Under the pieces are notes generated by a model, which did no database searches, had not been told where the DNA came from, and saw nothing but the letters and a program-made list of their open reading frames with translations. 64,000 nt of DNA from assembly GCA_020249435.1 (NCBI GenBank), contig JADCFQ010000031.1, positions 1 to 64,000 of the forward strand. Direction: 5' to 3'. The position numbers and the translations under genes are program-made. This DNA is from Roseomonas sp. GTDB taxonomy: Bacteria; Pseudomonadota; Alphaproteobacteria; Acetobacterales; Acetobacteraceae. Positions 54,316 to 63,860 of the stretch are shown in pieces (the first letter of the stretch is position 1; every line of letters begins with the position of its first letter).

Positions 54316-54855
54316 TCACACGGGCTTCAAATGTTCCAATAGGCGCGGCATCAGCTCAACTAAATTGCAGGGGCGGTGCCGCGAATCCAATTGGAAGCGC
54401 AGAATGTCATCCCAGCCATCCTTGCAGGCGCCGGTTGAACCAGGCAGCGCGAAAAGATAGGTGCCGCCGGCAACACCGCCCATGGCGCGCGATTGGATGG
54501 TGGATGTGCCGATCTTCTGAAAGCTGATCCAGCGGAACAATTCGCCGAAGCCTTCGATTTCCTTCTCAAGCACGCGCTTGAAGGCTTCCGGTGTCACATC
54601 CCGCCCGGTAATGCCGGTGCCGCCGGTGGTGATCACGCAATCCACGGTCGGGTCCGCAATCCAGCGCCGCAGAACGGCTTCAATCGCGTCCGGATCATCC
54701 TTCACAATCTCCCGCGCTACGCAATGATGCCGGGCGGCTTCGATCCTGTCTTGCAGGGTTTGGCCGGAACGGTCGGTCGCCATGTCGCGCGTATCGCTCA
54801 CGGTCAGCACGGCGATATTCACGGGCAGGAATTTCAGGCTTTCATCAATCGGCAT
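54316..54855 (-). CDS. moaB: Molybdenum cofactor biosynthesis protein B
   Basis: MoaB-type proteins belong to the MogA family and act in adenylation of molybdopterin. The 179-residue protein shows VAVLTVSDTRDM near 14, VITTGGTGITGRDVTPEAF near 78 as the cofactor-binding loop, and FALPGSTGACKDGWDDIL near 138. It is the only molybdenum-cofactor gene in the window, and it stands head-to-tail facing the molybdenum hydroxylase gene, which needs this cofactor. GGAAAGACGCC lies before the start. Confidence 0.92.
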   Translation of the reverse strand: MPIDESLKFLPVNIAVLTVSDTRDMATDRSGQTLQDRIEAARHHCVAREIVKDDPDAIEAVLRRWIADPTVDCVITTGGTGITGRDVTPEAFKRVLEKEIEGFGELFRWISFQKIGTSTIQSRAMGGVAGGTYLFALPGSTGACKDGWDDILRFQLDSRHRPCNLVELMPRLLEHLKPV

Positions 54856-55145
54856 GGCGGCGTCTTTCCTGTGCTGGCATTCTTATCCGTGACGGGCATC
54901 AGATCGGACCAAGGCGCGGGCAGGGCAAAGGCGCTTCCTGCCCGTCGTCTTGATAGATTTAGCTTCCTGCCGAGCGCGCTTCAAGCCGCGGTAGCAGCAG
55001 ATGGGGGACACTCCGCACAGGTCTTGCACGTCGCAGCCGAGTAGTTTTGCTTCGTCATCCCAGAAGTGATCCGCTATCTTGCAGGCTGAATGACAGGATT
55101 TGGCCCCGGCCGGGTATGATCCTGCAACGCCAAAGGACCAGGCCA

Positions 55146-56396
55146 ATGAGCGAATTCGCCGCCGAGCTGGAAGAACGTCTGATCCGCTACGTCGCCATTG
55201 ACACGCAAAGCGATGAGAGATCCACGACTTCCCCGAGCACCCAATGCCAATTCGATCTGCTGAATCTATTGATCGAAGAACTTAAGGCGATCGGCGCAAG
55301 CGATGTGCGGATGGCCGATTACGGCGTGGTCCTTGGCACCATTCCTGCCACTGCGCCAGGAGATTTGCCCGTCATGGCCTGGCTTGCGCATGTGGATACC
55401 GCGCCGGCCTATGCCGCGCAGGGCGTGAAGCCCGTGGTGCATCGCCGATATGATGGCGGGAAGATCAGCTTTGCCGATGCGCCCGAACTTGTCCTTTCGC
55501 CCGAACAATCGCCCTATCTCGCAGAACGCATTGGCGATGACATCATCACGGCGCGCGGCACCACGCTTCTGGGCGCGGATGACAAGGCGGGCATTGCCAT
55601 CATCATGACTGCGGCGCGCCACCTGCTGGCAAACCCATCCATCCCCCATGGGCCAATCCGCATTGCCTTCACGCCTGATGAGGAAATCGGCCGCGGCGTG
55701 GACGCAAGACTGCCCGCCGATCTTGGTGCGGCTTTCGCCTATACCCTCGATGGGGCAGAGCGCGGTGAGATTGTCTATGAGACATTTTCCGCCGATGCAG
55801 CCCTTGTCAAAATCACTGGTGTTTCGATCCATCCCGGCCAAGCCAAGGACAAGCTGGTGAATGCGCTGCATCTTGCTGCCAAGATCATCAATACGCTGCC
55901 GCATGTCACGCTGACGCCGGAAACCACCGAAGGCCGGCAAGGCTTCATCCATCTTTATGAAATGAAGGGCACCGCAGCCACGGCAGAGCTGAAATTCATC
56001 CTGCGGGATTTTGAGCGTGACGGCCTGGCTGCGCAGGGTGCCTTGATGCGTGAGGTATGCGAAGCCATCCAGAAAACCGAACCGCGTGCGCGGATTGACT
56101 GCATAATCACGGAACAATACCGCAATATGCGCTATTGGCTTGAGGAAGACATGACGCCGGTTGAACTCGCGCGTGAAGCTTGTCGCATTGCTGGTGTGGA
56201 ACATTTCTCGGTGCCCATCCGTGGCGGTACCGATGGGTCGCGGTTGACGGAAAAGGGCGTGCCGACGCCGAATATTTTCACCGGCATGGCGAAGATCCAT
56301 GGGCCTTTGGAATGGGTCAGCGTTCAGGACATGGTGATGGCAACCAAGGTCTGTGTCGCGCTCGCTGGTTTAACGGCGAGGAAAGGCAAGAAGTGA
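55146..56396 (+). CDS. pepT: Peptidase T (tripeptide aminopeptidase)
   Basis: PepT removes the N-terminal residue of tripeptides. The 416-residue M20-family enzyme has the two-zinc site residues H and D in WLAHVDTAPAY near 79, D in LGADDKAGIAII near 141, the Glu pair in FTPDEEIGRGVDA near 177, and the later D and H in PIRGGTDGSRLTEKGVP near 360. The start at 55146 is preferred to the longer frame at 55047. It stands alone. It is cytosolic and probably helps recycle peptides, such as those imported by the peptide-type transporters. Confidence 0.93.
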   Translation: MSEFAAELEERLIRYVAIDTQSDERSTTSPSTQCQFDLLNLLIEELKAIGASDVRMADYGVVLGTIPATAPGDLPVMAWLAHVDTAPAYAAQGVKPVVHRRYDGGKISFADAPELVLSPEQSPYLAERIGDDIITARGTTLLGADDKAGIAIIMTAARHLLANPSIPHGPIRIAFTPDEEIGRGVDARLPADLGAAFAYTLDGAERGEIVYETFSADAALVKITGVSIHPGQAKDKLVNALHLAAKIINTLPHVTLTPETTEGRQGFIHLYEMKGTAATAELKFILRDFERDGLAAQGALMREVCEAIQKTEPRARIDCIITEQYRNMRYWLEEDMTPVELAREACRIAGVEHFSVPIRGGTDGSRLTEKGVPTPNIFTGMAKIHGPLEWVSVQDMVMATKVCVALAGLTARKGKK

Positions 56397-56529
56397 CACC
56401 GCAGCAGCTACAGCAGCTTCCACCATCTTCCCGATTTCTGCGCGGCCTGATGGCCCTGCCGACAACGCCCGCTTGCAGGGCGCGGTAAGTCGCGTGACAC
56501 TCACCTCAATTGCATCCAGGGAAACGCCC

Positions 56530-58086
56530 ATGAATTGGCAACCGGAACTTGAGGAGCTGAAGCGCCGCCAAGCCATGGCGGAAGCCATGGGCGGGCCGGA
56601 TAAGGTGAAGCGCCAGCATGATGGCGGGCGGCTGACGGTGCGCGAACGCGTCCTCAAGCTGGTGGATAAGGACAGCTTCCACGAAGTCGGCGCCATTGCC
56701 GGCCGCGGCGAGTATGATGCCAAGGGCGATCTGGTGACGCTGACACCTTCCAATTGCGTCATGGGTCGCGCGGAGATTGAAGGCCGCCCCGTGGTGGTGG
56801 TGGGCGATGATTTCACCGTGCGCGGCGGCAGCGCCGATGCGACCATTCGCGAAAAACCCATTATGGCGGAACGCATGGCCGCAGAATTGCGCCTGCCGAT
56901 CATTCGCCTGATTGAAGGCTCGGGCGGTGGCGGTTCGGTGAAAACCATTGAAACCACGGGCCGCGCCAATCTGCCGGGCGGCGTGGGTGGCACGCAGCTT
57001 TACCACCTCACCACACAGAATCTTGGCCTGGTGCCGGTGGTGACCCTCGGCCTTGGGTCGGTTGCCGGGCTTGGCGCGGCGCGGCTTGCGGCGGCGCATT
57101 ATTCGGTGATGACGAAATCCTCGGCGATGTTCGTCGCGGGCCCCCCGGTGGTGGCACGGCTTGGGGAGAAGCTGGACAAGCGCGACCTTGGCGGTTGGGA
57201 GATTCAATGCAAGGCCGGCGCGGTGGATGATGCGGTGGACACAGAAGAGGAAGCCTTCGCCGCCGCGCGGCGCTTCCTGTCCTATCTGCCGCAATCGGTG
57301 TTTGAAGTCTCGCCCCGCTTGCGGTCACGCGACAATCCGGAACGGCGCGACGCCAAGCTGATCAGCGTTATCCCGCGTGACCCGCGGCAGGCCTATAAGA
57401 TGCGCCCGATTGTTGAGACACTGTTCGACAAGGGCAGTTTTTTCGAAATGGGCCGCTGGTTTGGTCGGCCGATCATCACTGGCCTCGCGCGCTTGGATGG
57501 CTTGCCGGTCGCGGTGATGGCGTCCGATCCGGTTTTCTCTGGCGGATCATGGACTGCCGATGCCTGTGCCAAGATCATCCGCTTTGTGGATATGGCGGAA
57601 ACCTTCCACCTGCCGGTGGTTTATCTGATGGATTGCCCTGGTTTTGCCGTGGGGCTTGATGCCGAGAAAACCGCCACCATCCGCTGGGGTGTGCGCGCCA
57701 TGGCCGCTGTCAATCAATGCCGCGCGCCCTGGTGCACGGTGATTTTGCGCAACGCCTTCGGTGTCGCCGGTGTCGTGCATCAACCCTCCGGGCGTTATTC
57801 CATCCGCTATGCCTGGCCATCCGGGCGCTGGGGATCGCTGCCCTTGGAAGGCGGGATCGAAGCCGCCTATGCGGCGGAGGTGAATGCGGCGACGGATCGC
57901 GAAGCCAAGATCGCCGAAATTGACGAACGCTTGCAGAAGCTGCGTTCCCCCTTCCGCACTGCCGAGGCTTTCTGGGTCGAGGAAATCATAGACCCGCGCG
58001 AAACGCGCCCGCTGCTCTGTGATTTCGCGCGGCTCGCCGAACCCCTGCGCGGCACGGGCCTCGCGGCGCTTACCATGCGGCCCTGA
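56530..58086 (+). CDS. Acyl-CoA carboxylase carboxyltransferase (beta) subunit
   Basis: This 518-residue protein has the two crotonase-like halves of biotin-dependent carboxyltransferases (PccB/MccB type): N-terminal HDGGRLTVRERVLKLVD near 33, GSGGGGSVKTIETTGRANLPGG near 132, and C-terminal PVVYLMDCPGFAVGLDAEK near 360 with the acyl-CoA oxyanion glycines. It uses carboxybiotin to carboxylate an acyl-CoA; propionyl-, methylcrotonyl- or a related substrate is possible. No biotin carboxylase or biotin carrier gene is adjacent, unusual for such clusters. The stop TGA abuts the convergent stop of the next gene. Confidence 0.88.
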   Translation: MNWQPELEELKRRQAMAEAMGGPDKVKRQHDGGRLTVRERVLKLVDKDSFHEVGAIAGRGEYDAKGDLVTLTPSNCVMGRAEIEGRPVVVVGDDFTVRGGSADATIREKPIMAERMAAELRLPIIRLIEGSGGGGSVKTIETTGRANLPGGVGGTQLYHLTTQNLGLVPVVTLGLGSVAGLGAARLAAAHYSVMTKSSAMFVAGPPVVARLGEKLDKRDLGGWEIQCKAGAVDDAVDTEEEAFAAARRFLSYLPQSVFEVSPRLRSRDNPERRDAKLISVIPRDPRQAYKMRPIVETLFDKGSFFEMGRWFGRPIITGLARLDGLPVAVMASDPVFSGGSWTADACAKIIRFVDMAETFHLPVVYLMDCPGFAVGLDAEKTATIRWGVRAMAAVNQCRAPWCTVILRNAFGVAGVVHQPSGRYSIRYAWPSGRWGSLPLEGGIEAAYAAEVNAATDREAKIAEIDERLQKLRSPFRTAEAFWVEEIIDPRETRPLLCDFARLAEPLRGTGLAALTMRP

Positions 58087-58866
58087 TCAGGCTTCGATGA
58101 CCAGATCCTTATAGGCATGCCAGGTGGCATGCCCAATCAGCGGCACCACAAGCGCGAGGCCGAGGAAGAACGGCACCATCGCGAAGGCGGTGAAGACCAC
58201 GATCAGCCCCGCCCAGAAGATCATCGCGCCCGGATTCGTCACGACCGCGCGCATGGAAAGCGCAATCGCTTCCATGGCGGAGACATCGCGATCCACCAAC
58301 ATGGGAATGGATATCGCCGAGATCGCAAAAGCTGTCGCTGCCAGAATCGCGCCCGCGCCGGTGCCGACAATCAAAAACGGCAGCAGCATGTCTGAACGCA
58401 ACATGGCGAAGGGCAGATCCTCCAGGCTTGGCGTGAAATTAATGCCGAACATCAGCATGAAAATCAGCGCCGCCACGCGCACCCAGAACAAATGCAGGAT
58501 CACAAGAACAACGCCAAGAAAGGCAAGCTGCTGGCCATTGCGCGTAAAGCCGGCAAGGCAGGCGCTGAAGGTCACAGGCTTGCCTTCAGCGCGAAGCTTG
58601 CTTGCCTCATAAAGCCCAGTCGCCAGCAAGGGTGCCACCATGAAAAATCCCGCCGAGGCCGGCAGGATCACCCAGGCGGAACGCACACCAAGCAGGATCA
58701 TGATCAGCAACCAGCCCGCAGCAGCCAAGGCGCCGCCGTAGAAGAACCCGATCCGGGGATTGGCCATTAGATCGCGCCAGCCGGCATTCAGCCAGACCCA
58801 GGGGCGATCAGGGGCGATCTTCCTGATGGTCAGCCGGCGCGGCGCAAGTGCTGCATCGCTTGGCAT
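58087..58866 (-). CDS. DUF2189 membrane protein
   Basis: This 259-residue inner-membrane protein has about six helices and the conserved start RKIAPDRPWVWLNAGWRDLMANPRIGFFYGGALA and the ending VPLIGHATWHAYKDLV of DUF2189. The start at 58866 has GGAGGA upstream; the longer frame to 58881 lacks it. It is of unknown function and is found beside respiratory genes; here it diverges from the cbb3 operon and shares its regulatory region, with an FNR-type site between them. The stop is back-to-back with the carboxyltransferase stop. Confidence 0.85.
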   Translation of the reverse strand: MPSDAALAPRRLTIRKIAPDRPWVWLNAGWRDLMANPRIGFFYGGALAAAGWLLIMILLGVRSAWVILPASAGFFMVAPLLATGLYEASKLRAEGKPVTFSACLAGFTRNGQQLAFLGVVLVILHLFWVRVAALIFMLMFGINFTPSLEDLPFAMLRSDMLLPFLIVGTGAGAILAATAFAISAISIPMLVDRDVSAMEAIALSMRAVVTNPGAMIFWAGLIVVFTAFAMVPFFLGLALVVPLIGHATWHAYKDLVIEA

Positions 58867-58946
58867 GAAAACTTCCTCCACTTGCCCTGCAGGCGCGATT
58901 CCCGGGCGATTGGTTGCGAAGACTAGCGCAGCGCCATCTCACCCAA

Positions 58947-58960
58947 TTGATCCGGATCAA
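58947..58960. promoter_or_regulatory. FNR/FixK-type binding site upstream of ccoN
   Basis: TTGATCCGGATCAA is a perfect palindrome matching the consensus TTGAT-N4-ATCAA of FNR/FixK/ANR regulators. It lies 78 bases before the ccoN start. A TACCCT at 58988-58993 could serve as -10, placing the site at roughly -45, near a class II position. It also lies 86 bases from the start of the divergent DUF2189 gene, which may share regulation. It indicates low-oxygen activation. Confidence 0.85.
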
Positions 58961-59038
58961 GGACGAAGGGCGCGCTTGGGCGTTTTGTACCCTCCGACGC
59001 GGCCCGTTTCGAGTCCCGCGTCTTGAGGGAGACTAGAT

Positions 59039-60517
59039 ATGGCCGCCATTGCCGCCTCGGCGCGCAGCGCGCCCGGTGATCAGCCCATCATGGTGGAAGG
59101 CCCGATCCGCGCCTTCGCCATCGCCACCGCCTTTTGGGGGGTGGTTGGATTTCTGGTGGGTGTTGTCATCGCGCTGCAGCTCGCTTTTCCATTGCTCAAT
59201 CTCGATCTGGAATGGACCAGCTTCGGGCGGCTGCGCCCGGTGCATACCAGCGCGGTGATTTTCGCCTTTGGCGGAAATGCGCTGTTCCTGACGAGCCTTT
59301 TCATCGTGCAGCGCACCTGCCGCGCCAGGCTGTTTGGCGGTGATGATATGGGGTGGTTCCTGTTCTGGGGCTATCAATTCGTCATTGTCATGGCGGCGCT
59401 TGGCTATGTGCTGGGCATTACCCAAGGCAAGGAATATGCCGAACCTGAATGGTATGTGGATTTATGGCTGACGGTGGTTTGGGTATTCTACCTGATCGCC
59501 TTTGGCGGCACCATCATCCGCCGCGAAGAACCGCATATTTATGTGGCGAATTGGTTCTTCCTGGCGTTCATCATCACTGTCGCTTTGCTCCATATCGGCA
59601 ATAATATCTCGATCCCCGTCGGGCTTGGGTCATCGCATTCCTATTCCGCGCCGGCCGGCGTGCAGGGTGCCATGATCCAATGGTGGTATGGCCATAATGC
59701 GGTTGGTTTCTTCCTGACCGCGGGCTTTTTGGGCATGATGTACTACCTGATCCCAAAGCAGGCGGATCGGCCAGTTTATTCCTATCGGCTTTCGATTGTG
59801 CATTTCTGGACCTTGATCTTTTTGTATATCTGGGCGGGCCCGCACCATCTGCATTACACCGCGCTGCCCGATTGGGCGCAGACGCTTGGCATGGTGTTTT
59901 CCGTCATGCTTTGGATGCCGTCCTGGGGTGGCATGATCAATGGCCTCATGACGCTCTCTGGCGCCTGGGACAAGCTTCGCACCAATCCAGCGCTGCGCTT
60001 CAGCGTCGCGGCGGTGGGCTTTTATGGCATGTCCACCTTTGAAGGCCCAGTCATGTCCATCAAAGCCGTCAATGGTCTTTCGCATTACACGGATTGGACC
60101 ATCGGCCATGTGCATTCCGGTGCCATGGGCTGGGTCGGCTTCATCACTTTCGGCGCGCTTTACTATCTTTTCCCCGTGCTTTGGAAAAAGAAGGGCATCT
60201 GGAGTGAGCGTCTGATCTCCTGGCATTTCTGGGTCGCGACCCTTGGGATCGTGTTCTACATCACGGCGATGTGGGTGTCCGGCATCATGCAGGGGCTGAT
60301 GTGGCGCGCCTATGATGAGCTTGGCTTCCTGCAATATTCCTTCGTGGAAACGGTGGAAGCCATGCATCCCTATTACGTCATTCGCGCGCTGGGGGGGGTG
60401 CTTTATCTGACCGGCGGGCTGATCATGGCCTTCAATCTCTGGAAGACCGTCACCGATGGAGAAGCCGCGGAACCCGCGCCGCGTCTTGTCCCAGCCCATG
60501 CCGTCGCGGCGGAATAA
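59039..60517 (+). CDS. ccoN: Cytochrome c oxidase cbb3-type, subunit I
   Basis: CcoN is the catalytic subunit, with heme b and the heme b3-CuB site where oxygen is reduced. The 492-residue protein has about 12 membrane helices and the expected His ligands: [19 protein letters not shown] near 66, [12 protein letters not shown] near 217, [12 protein letters not shown] near 267 for CuB, and [13 protein letters not shown] near 360 for the hemes. It is preceded by GGGAG and, further upstream, an FNR-type site. It opens the operon ccoNOQP-ccoG-fixH. High oxygen affinity is typical of this enzyme family. Confidence 0.97.
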   Translation: MAAIAASARSAPGDQPIMVEGPIRAFAIATAFWGVVGFLVGVVIALQLAFPLLNLDLEWTSFGRLRPVHTSAVIFAFGGNALFLTSLFIVQRTCRARLFGGDDMGWFLFWGYQFVIVMAALGYVLGITQGKEYAEPEWYVDLWLTVVWVFYLIAFGGTIIRREEPHIYVANWFFLAFIITVALLHIGNNISIPVGLGSSHSYSAPAGVQGAMIQWWYGHNAVGFFLTAGFLGMMYYLIPKQADRPVYSYRLSIVHFWTLIFLYIWAGPHHLHYTALPDWAQTLGMVFSVMLWMPSWGGMINGLMTLSGAWDKLRTNPALRFSVAAVGFYGMSTFEGPVMSIKAVNGLSHYTDWTIGHVHSGAMGWVGFITFGALYYLFPVLWKKKGIWSERLISWHFWVATLGIVFYITAMWVSGIMQGLMWRAYDELGFLQYSFVETVEAMHPYYVIRALGGVLYLTGGLIMAFNLWKTVTDGEAAEPAPRLVPAHAVAAE

Positions 60518-60531
60518 AGGAGGATTGACAA

Positions 60532-61266
60532 ATGTTCCGCTGGCTTAGTGACCACGGCGTTATTGAACGCAATGTTGTCCTGATGGGCGTGCTGACGCTG
60601 CTCACGGTTTCCATTGGCGGTCTGGTGCAGATCGTCCCGCTTTTTGCAGTGGAAACCACGATTGAGCGTGTGCAGGGTGTCAGGCCCTATACACCGCTCG
60701 AACAAATGGGGCGCAATATCTATGTGCGGGAAGGCTGCTATGTCTGCCATAGCCAGATGATCCGCCCCTTCCGCGATGAATTGGAACGCTATGGCCATTT
60801 CAGCCTGGCGGCGGAGAGCATGTATGACCACCCCTTCCAATGGGGATCAAAGCGCACCGGGCCGGATTTGGCGCGTGTTGGCGGGCGTTATTCGGATGAT
60901 TGGCATGCGGCGCATTTGCGCTCTCCACGCGCGGTGGTGCCGGCCTCCATCATGCCGCCCTATTCCTTCCTGGATCGGCCCTTGGATTATGAACGTATCG
61001 CGGACCATCTGCGCGCCTTGCGTGCCGTTGGTGTGCCCTATAGCGATGAGATGATCGCCAATGCCAAGGCCGATCTGGAAGCCCAGGCGCGGCCTGATGC
61101 GGATGCGGCGGGGCTCAATGCCCGCTATGCCCGCGCGCGGCAGGGCGCGTTTGATGGCGACCCTGCGCGCATCACGGAAATGGATGCGCTGGTGGCGTAT
61201 TTGCAAATGCTCGGCACACTCGTGGATTTCCGCGATGTGACGCCGGCGCAGTTGCGTCAGCAGTAA
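60532..61266 (+). CDS. ccoO: Cytochrome c oxidase cbb3-type, subunit II (mono-heme)
   Basis: CcoO is a membrane-anchored mono-heme cytochrome c that passes electrons to CcoN. The 244-residue protein has one N-terminal helix ([24 protein letters not shown]) and the heme-binding motif C69-Y-V-C72-H73 in [14 protein letters not shown], with the conserved [14 protein letters not shown] after it. AAGGAGG lies before the start. It follows ccoN by 14 bases. Confidence 0.96.
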   Translation: MFRWLSDHGVIERNVVLMGVLTLLTVSIGGLVQIVPLFAVETTIERVQGVRPYTPLEQMGRNIYVREGCYVCHSQMIRPFRDELERYGHFSLAAESMYDHPFQWGSKRTGPDLARVGGRYSDDWHAAHLRSPRAVVPASIMPPYSFLDRPLDYERIADHLRALRAVGVPYSDEMIANAKADLEAQARPDADAAGLNARYARARQGAFDGDPARITEMDALVAYLQMLGTLVDFRDVTPAQLRQQ

Positions 61267-61281
61267 GCAGGGGGCTGGCAG

Positions 61282-61452
61282 ATGGAAAGCCTGGTTGAAC
61301 TCTACCCCGCGCTCCGCGCCCTTTGGGTGGTTTGGTTCTTTGTCCTGTTCCTGGGGATGGTTTGGTTCGTGATGCGGCCATCGCGGCGCAAGCATTTCGA
61401 ATCCCAAGCCGATATACCGCTGCGCGATGACCGCGCGCGGCCCCGTTCGTAA
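61282..61452 (+). CDS. ccoQ: Cytochrome c oxidase cbb3-type, CcoQ subunit
   Basis: This 56-residue protein starts with MESLVELYPALRALW, has one membrane helix (about 15-31: VVWFFVLFLGMVWFVMR) and a charged tail (RKHFESQADIPLRDD). It is the small non-heme subunit that stabilises the complex. It is short and easily missed. It lies between ccoO and ccoP, 15 bases from the ccoO stop and 12 from the ccoP start, where CcoQ is always found. GGGGG lies upstream of the ATG. Confidence 0.9.
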   Translation: MESLVELYPALRALWVVWFFVLFLGMVWFVMRPSRRKHFESQADIPLRDDRARPRS

Positions 61453-61464
61453 GGAGTAGCGGCC

Positions 61465-62334
61465 ATGCCGACGAAAATCGAAAAAGACAGCCTGAGCGGC
61501 CAGAATACCACCGGCCATGAATGGGACGGGCTGAAGGAGCTGAATACGCCTTTGCCGAAATGGTGGCTTTGGACCTTTTATGCCTGCATCGCTTTCAGCC
61601 TGGTTTGGGTTGTGATCTATCCGGCGCTGCCCATTCCCGGGGCGACGGGGACTTCCGGCTGGATCGCGCGCGAAGCGGTGGTGCGGGATGTGCAGCAGGC
61701 GGAAGCGCGCATGGCGCCGATGATGTCACGCATCCGCGCGGCAACACCGCAGCAGATCGCGGCCGATCCGGAATTGCGCGCTTTTGCCATGGCGGGCGGG
61801 CGCGGCGCTTTCGCCAATAATTGCGCAAGCTGCCATGGTGCGGGCGGGCAGGGGGCTTTGGGTGGCTTTCCTTCGCTTGCCGATGATGAATGGATTTGGG
61901 GCGGCAGCCTTGATGCCATTCATCACACCATCACTCATGGCATTCGCGCCAATGAAAGCGATGACCAGCGCCAAAGCATGATGCCGCGCTTTCTGGCCGA
62001 TGGCGTGCTGACGCGCGCCCAGGTGAATGACGCGGCGGAACATGTGCTGTCGCTCACCAATCGCGCGACGGATCAGGCCGCCGCTGGGCGTGGCGCTGCG
62101 CTATTCACCGAGAATTGCGCTTCCTGCCATGGCGAAAAGGGTGAGGGCAATCGCGATGTCGGCGCGCCCCGGCTTTCGGATCAGGTCTGGCTTTATGGCG
62201 CCGACAAGGCTTCCATTGTGCACAGCATTTCCTTTGCCCGTGGTGGTGTCATGCCAAGCTGGGGCAAGCGGCTTGATCCCGCCATCATCAATATGCTGAC
62301 GGTCTATGTGCATAGCCTTGGTGGCGGTGAATAG
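61465..62334 (+). CDS. ccoP: Cytochrome c oxidase cbb3-type, subunit III (di-heme)
   Basis: CcoP is a di-heme cytochrome c that takes electrons from soluble cytochromes and passes them to CcoO. The 289-residue protein has an N-terminal cytosolic part with TTGHEWDGLKELNTPLPKWW, a single helix at about 33-53, and two heme sites: C120-A-S-C123-H124 and C218-A-S-C221-H222. Distal Met ligands lie in SMMPRFL near 171 and GGVMPSWG near 266. AAGGAG precedes the start. Confidence 0.96.
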   Translation: MPTKIEKDSLSGQNTTGHEWDGLKELNTPLPKWWLWTFYACIAFSLVWVVIYPALPIPGATGTSGWIAREAVVRDVQQAEARMAPMMSRIRAATPQQIAADPELRAFAMAGGRGAFANNCASCHGAGGQGALGGFPSLADDEWIWGGSLDAIHHTITHGIRANESDDQRQSMMPRFLADGVLTRAQVNDAAEHVLSLTNRATDQAAAGRGAALFTENCASCHGEKGEGNRDVGAPRLSDQVWLYGADKASIVHSISFARGGVMPSWGKRLDPAIINMLTVYVHSLGGGE

Positions 62335-62354
62335 GAAAAGCGCGGTCATTTCCG

Positions 62355-63860
62355 ATGGGCGAGATCAAAACCCCCGAGAAGCTGAAGCCTGAGGCTGTGG
62401 CAGCGGAAGCTGCCCCGCCCTCGCTTTATGCTGATCGTCAGCGTGTCTATCCGAAGGCGGTCTTCGGCAAGATCCGCAGCGTGAAATGGGCGGTGCTGAT
62501 CCTGTGCCTGGCGCTTTACTACCTTGTGCCCTGGCTGCGCTGGGATCGCGGCCCGGGCATGCCGGATCAGGCCGTGCTGGTGGATATGACCAATGCGCGG
62601 TTGTTCTTTTTCTGGATCGAAATCTGGCCGCAGGAAATCTACTTCCTGACTGGCGCGCTGATCCTGGGCGCCTTTGCGTTGTTTGCGGTGTCGTCGCTGT
62701 TTGGCCGGCTCTGGTGCGGTTTCACCTGCCCGCAAACCGTCTGGACCGATCTTTTCATGTTTGTGGAGCGTTGGATCGAAGGGGATCGCAATGCGCGCAT
62801 GAAGCGTGATGCCGGGCCGCGCAATGGCGCCTATTGGTCGCGCAAGATCGCAAAGCACAGCGCCTGGCTTTTCATCGCGGCTGCGACGGGCGGCGCCTGG
62901 ATCATGTATTTCAATGATGCGCCCACCATCACGCGGCAATTCTTCACCGGTGATGCCGGCGTCACGGTCTATTTCTTCTTCGCGCTGTTTGCGGGTTTTA
63001 CCTATCTGCTGGCGGGTTGGGCGCGCGAACAGGTCTGCGTCTATATGTGCCCCTGGCCGCGCTTTCAGGCGGCGATGCTGGATGAAAATTCGCTGGTCGT
63101 GACCTATCGCGATTGGCGCGGCGAACCGCGCGGCAAGGCCAAGGCTGATGGGGTTGGCGATTGCGTGGATTGCGTGGCCTGCGTGCATGTCTGCCCGACC
63201 GGGATTGATATTCGGGATGGGCAACAGCTTGAATGTATCGGCTGCGGGCTTTGCATTGATGCCTGTGATTCCGTCATGGGCAAACTCAACCGGCCCAAGG
63301 GGCTTGTTGCCTTTGAAACCCTGAACAATCTTGCTGCGAGTGCTGCCGCCGCTGCCACGCTGCCGCCGGGGCCGCAACGCCAGCAGGCGGGCATGGCCGC
63401 GCGCCGCGTGCCGCGCTTTATCCGCCCGCGTACCATCATGTATGGCGCGGCACTTTCCGCTGTTGCGCTGGTGATGCTGGGCGCTTTCCTGCTGCGTTCC
63501 ACGCTGGATGTTACCGTGCTGCGCGACCGCGCGCCACTTTTCGTGCGCCTATCGGATGGCGGCATTCGCAATGCCTATACCATCAAGATCGTGAACAAGA
63601 CGCGTGATGAGGCACCACTCACACTCACACTGGAAGCGCCCGCAGGGCTTCGCCTGACCGTGCAGGATGTGGAAGCCGCTGCCGAAGGGCGTTATCCGCT
63701 GTCGCGCCGCGCCGATGGCATTACGCAATATCGCGTGTTTGTTGCTGCGCCTGCTGGCGCGCGTTTGCAGGAATCCACCCCCATCACCTTCCGCCTGCTG
63801 GATGGCGCGGGCCGCCCCGCCACCAGCCAGGCCAGCGTCTTTCTGGGACCGAAACCATGA
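62355..63860 (+). CDS. ccoG: CcoG (RdxA/FixG) cbb3-assembly ferredoxin
   Basis: CcoG helps copper delivery to the oxidase during assembly. The 501-residue protein has an N-terminal membrane part with about five helices (for example VLILCLALYYLVPWLRW), the motif GFTCPQTVW near 123, and two [4Fe-4S] ferredoxin motifs near 260-300 (CVDCVACVHVCPTG, CIGCGLCIDACD). The C-terminal periplasmic Ig-like domain (about 380-500) follows a final helix. It follows ccoP by 20 bases and overlaps fixH by 4. Confidence 0.95.
   Translation: MGEIKTPEKLKPEAVAAEAAPPSLYADRQRVYPKAVFGKIRSVKWAVLILCLALYYLVPWLRWDRGPGMPDQAVLVDMTNARLFFFWIEIWPQEIYFLTGALILGAFALFAVSSLFGRLWCGFTCPQTVWTDLFMFVERWIEGDRNARMKRDAGPRNGAYWSRKIAKHSAWLFIAAATGGAWIMYFNDAPTITRQFFTGDAGVTVYFFFALFAGFTYLLAGWAREQVCVYMCPWPRFQAAMLDENSLVVTYRDWRGEPRGKAKADGVGDCVDCVACVHVCPTGIDIRDGQQLECIGCGLCIDACDSVMGKLNRPKGLVAFETLNNLAASAAAAATLPPGPQRQQAGMAARRVPRFIRPRTIMYGAALSAVALVMLGAFLLRSTLDVTVLRDRAPLFVRLSDGGIRNAYTIKIVNKTRDEAPLTLTLEAPAGLRLTVQDVEAAAEGRYPLSRRADGITQYRVFVAAPAGARLQESTPITFRLLDGAGRPATSQASVFLGPKP

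Noticed and set aside
54883-55146. Minus-strand frame of 87 residues with several Cys upstream of pepT
   Set aside because: Start overlaps the pepT ATG in antisense, composition looks random, and there is no Shine-Dalgarno; the Cys content is a chance result of the frame. The 290-base gap (54856-55145) otherwise holds nothing I can name.
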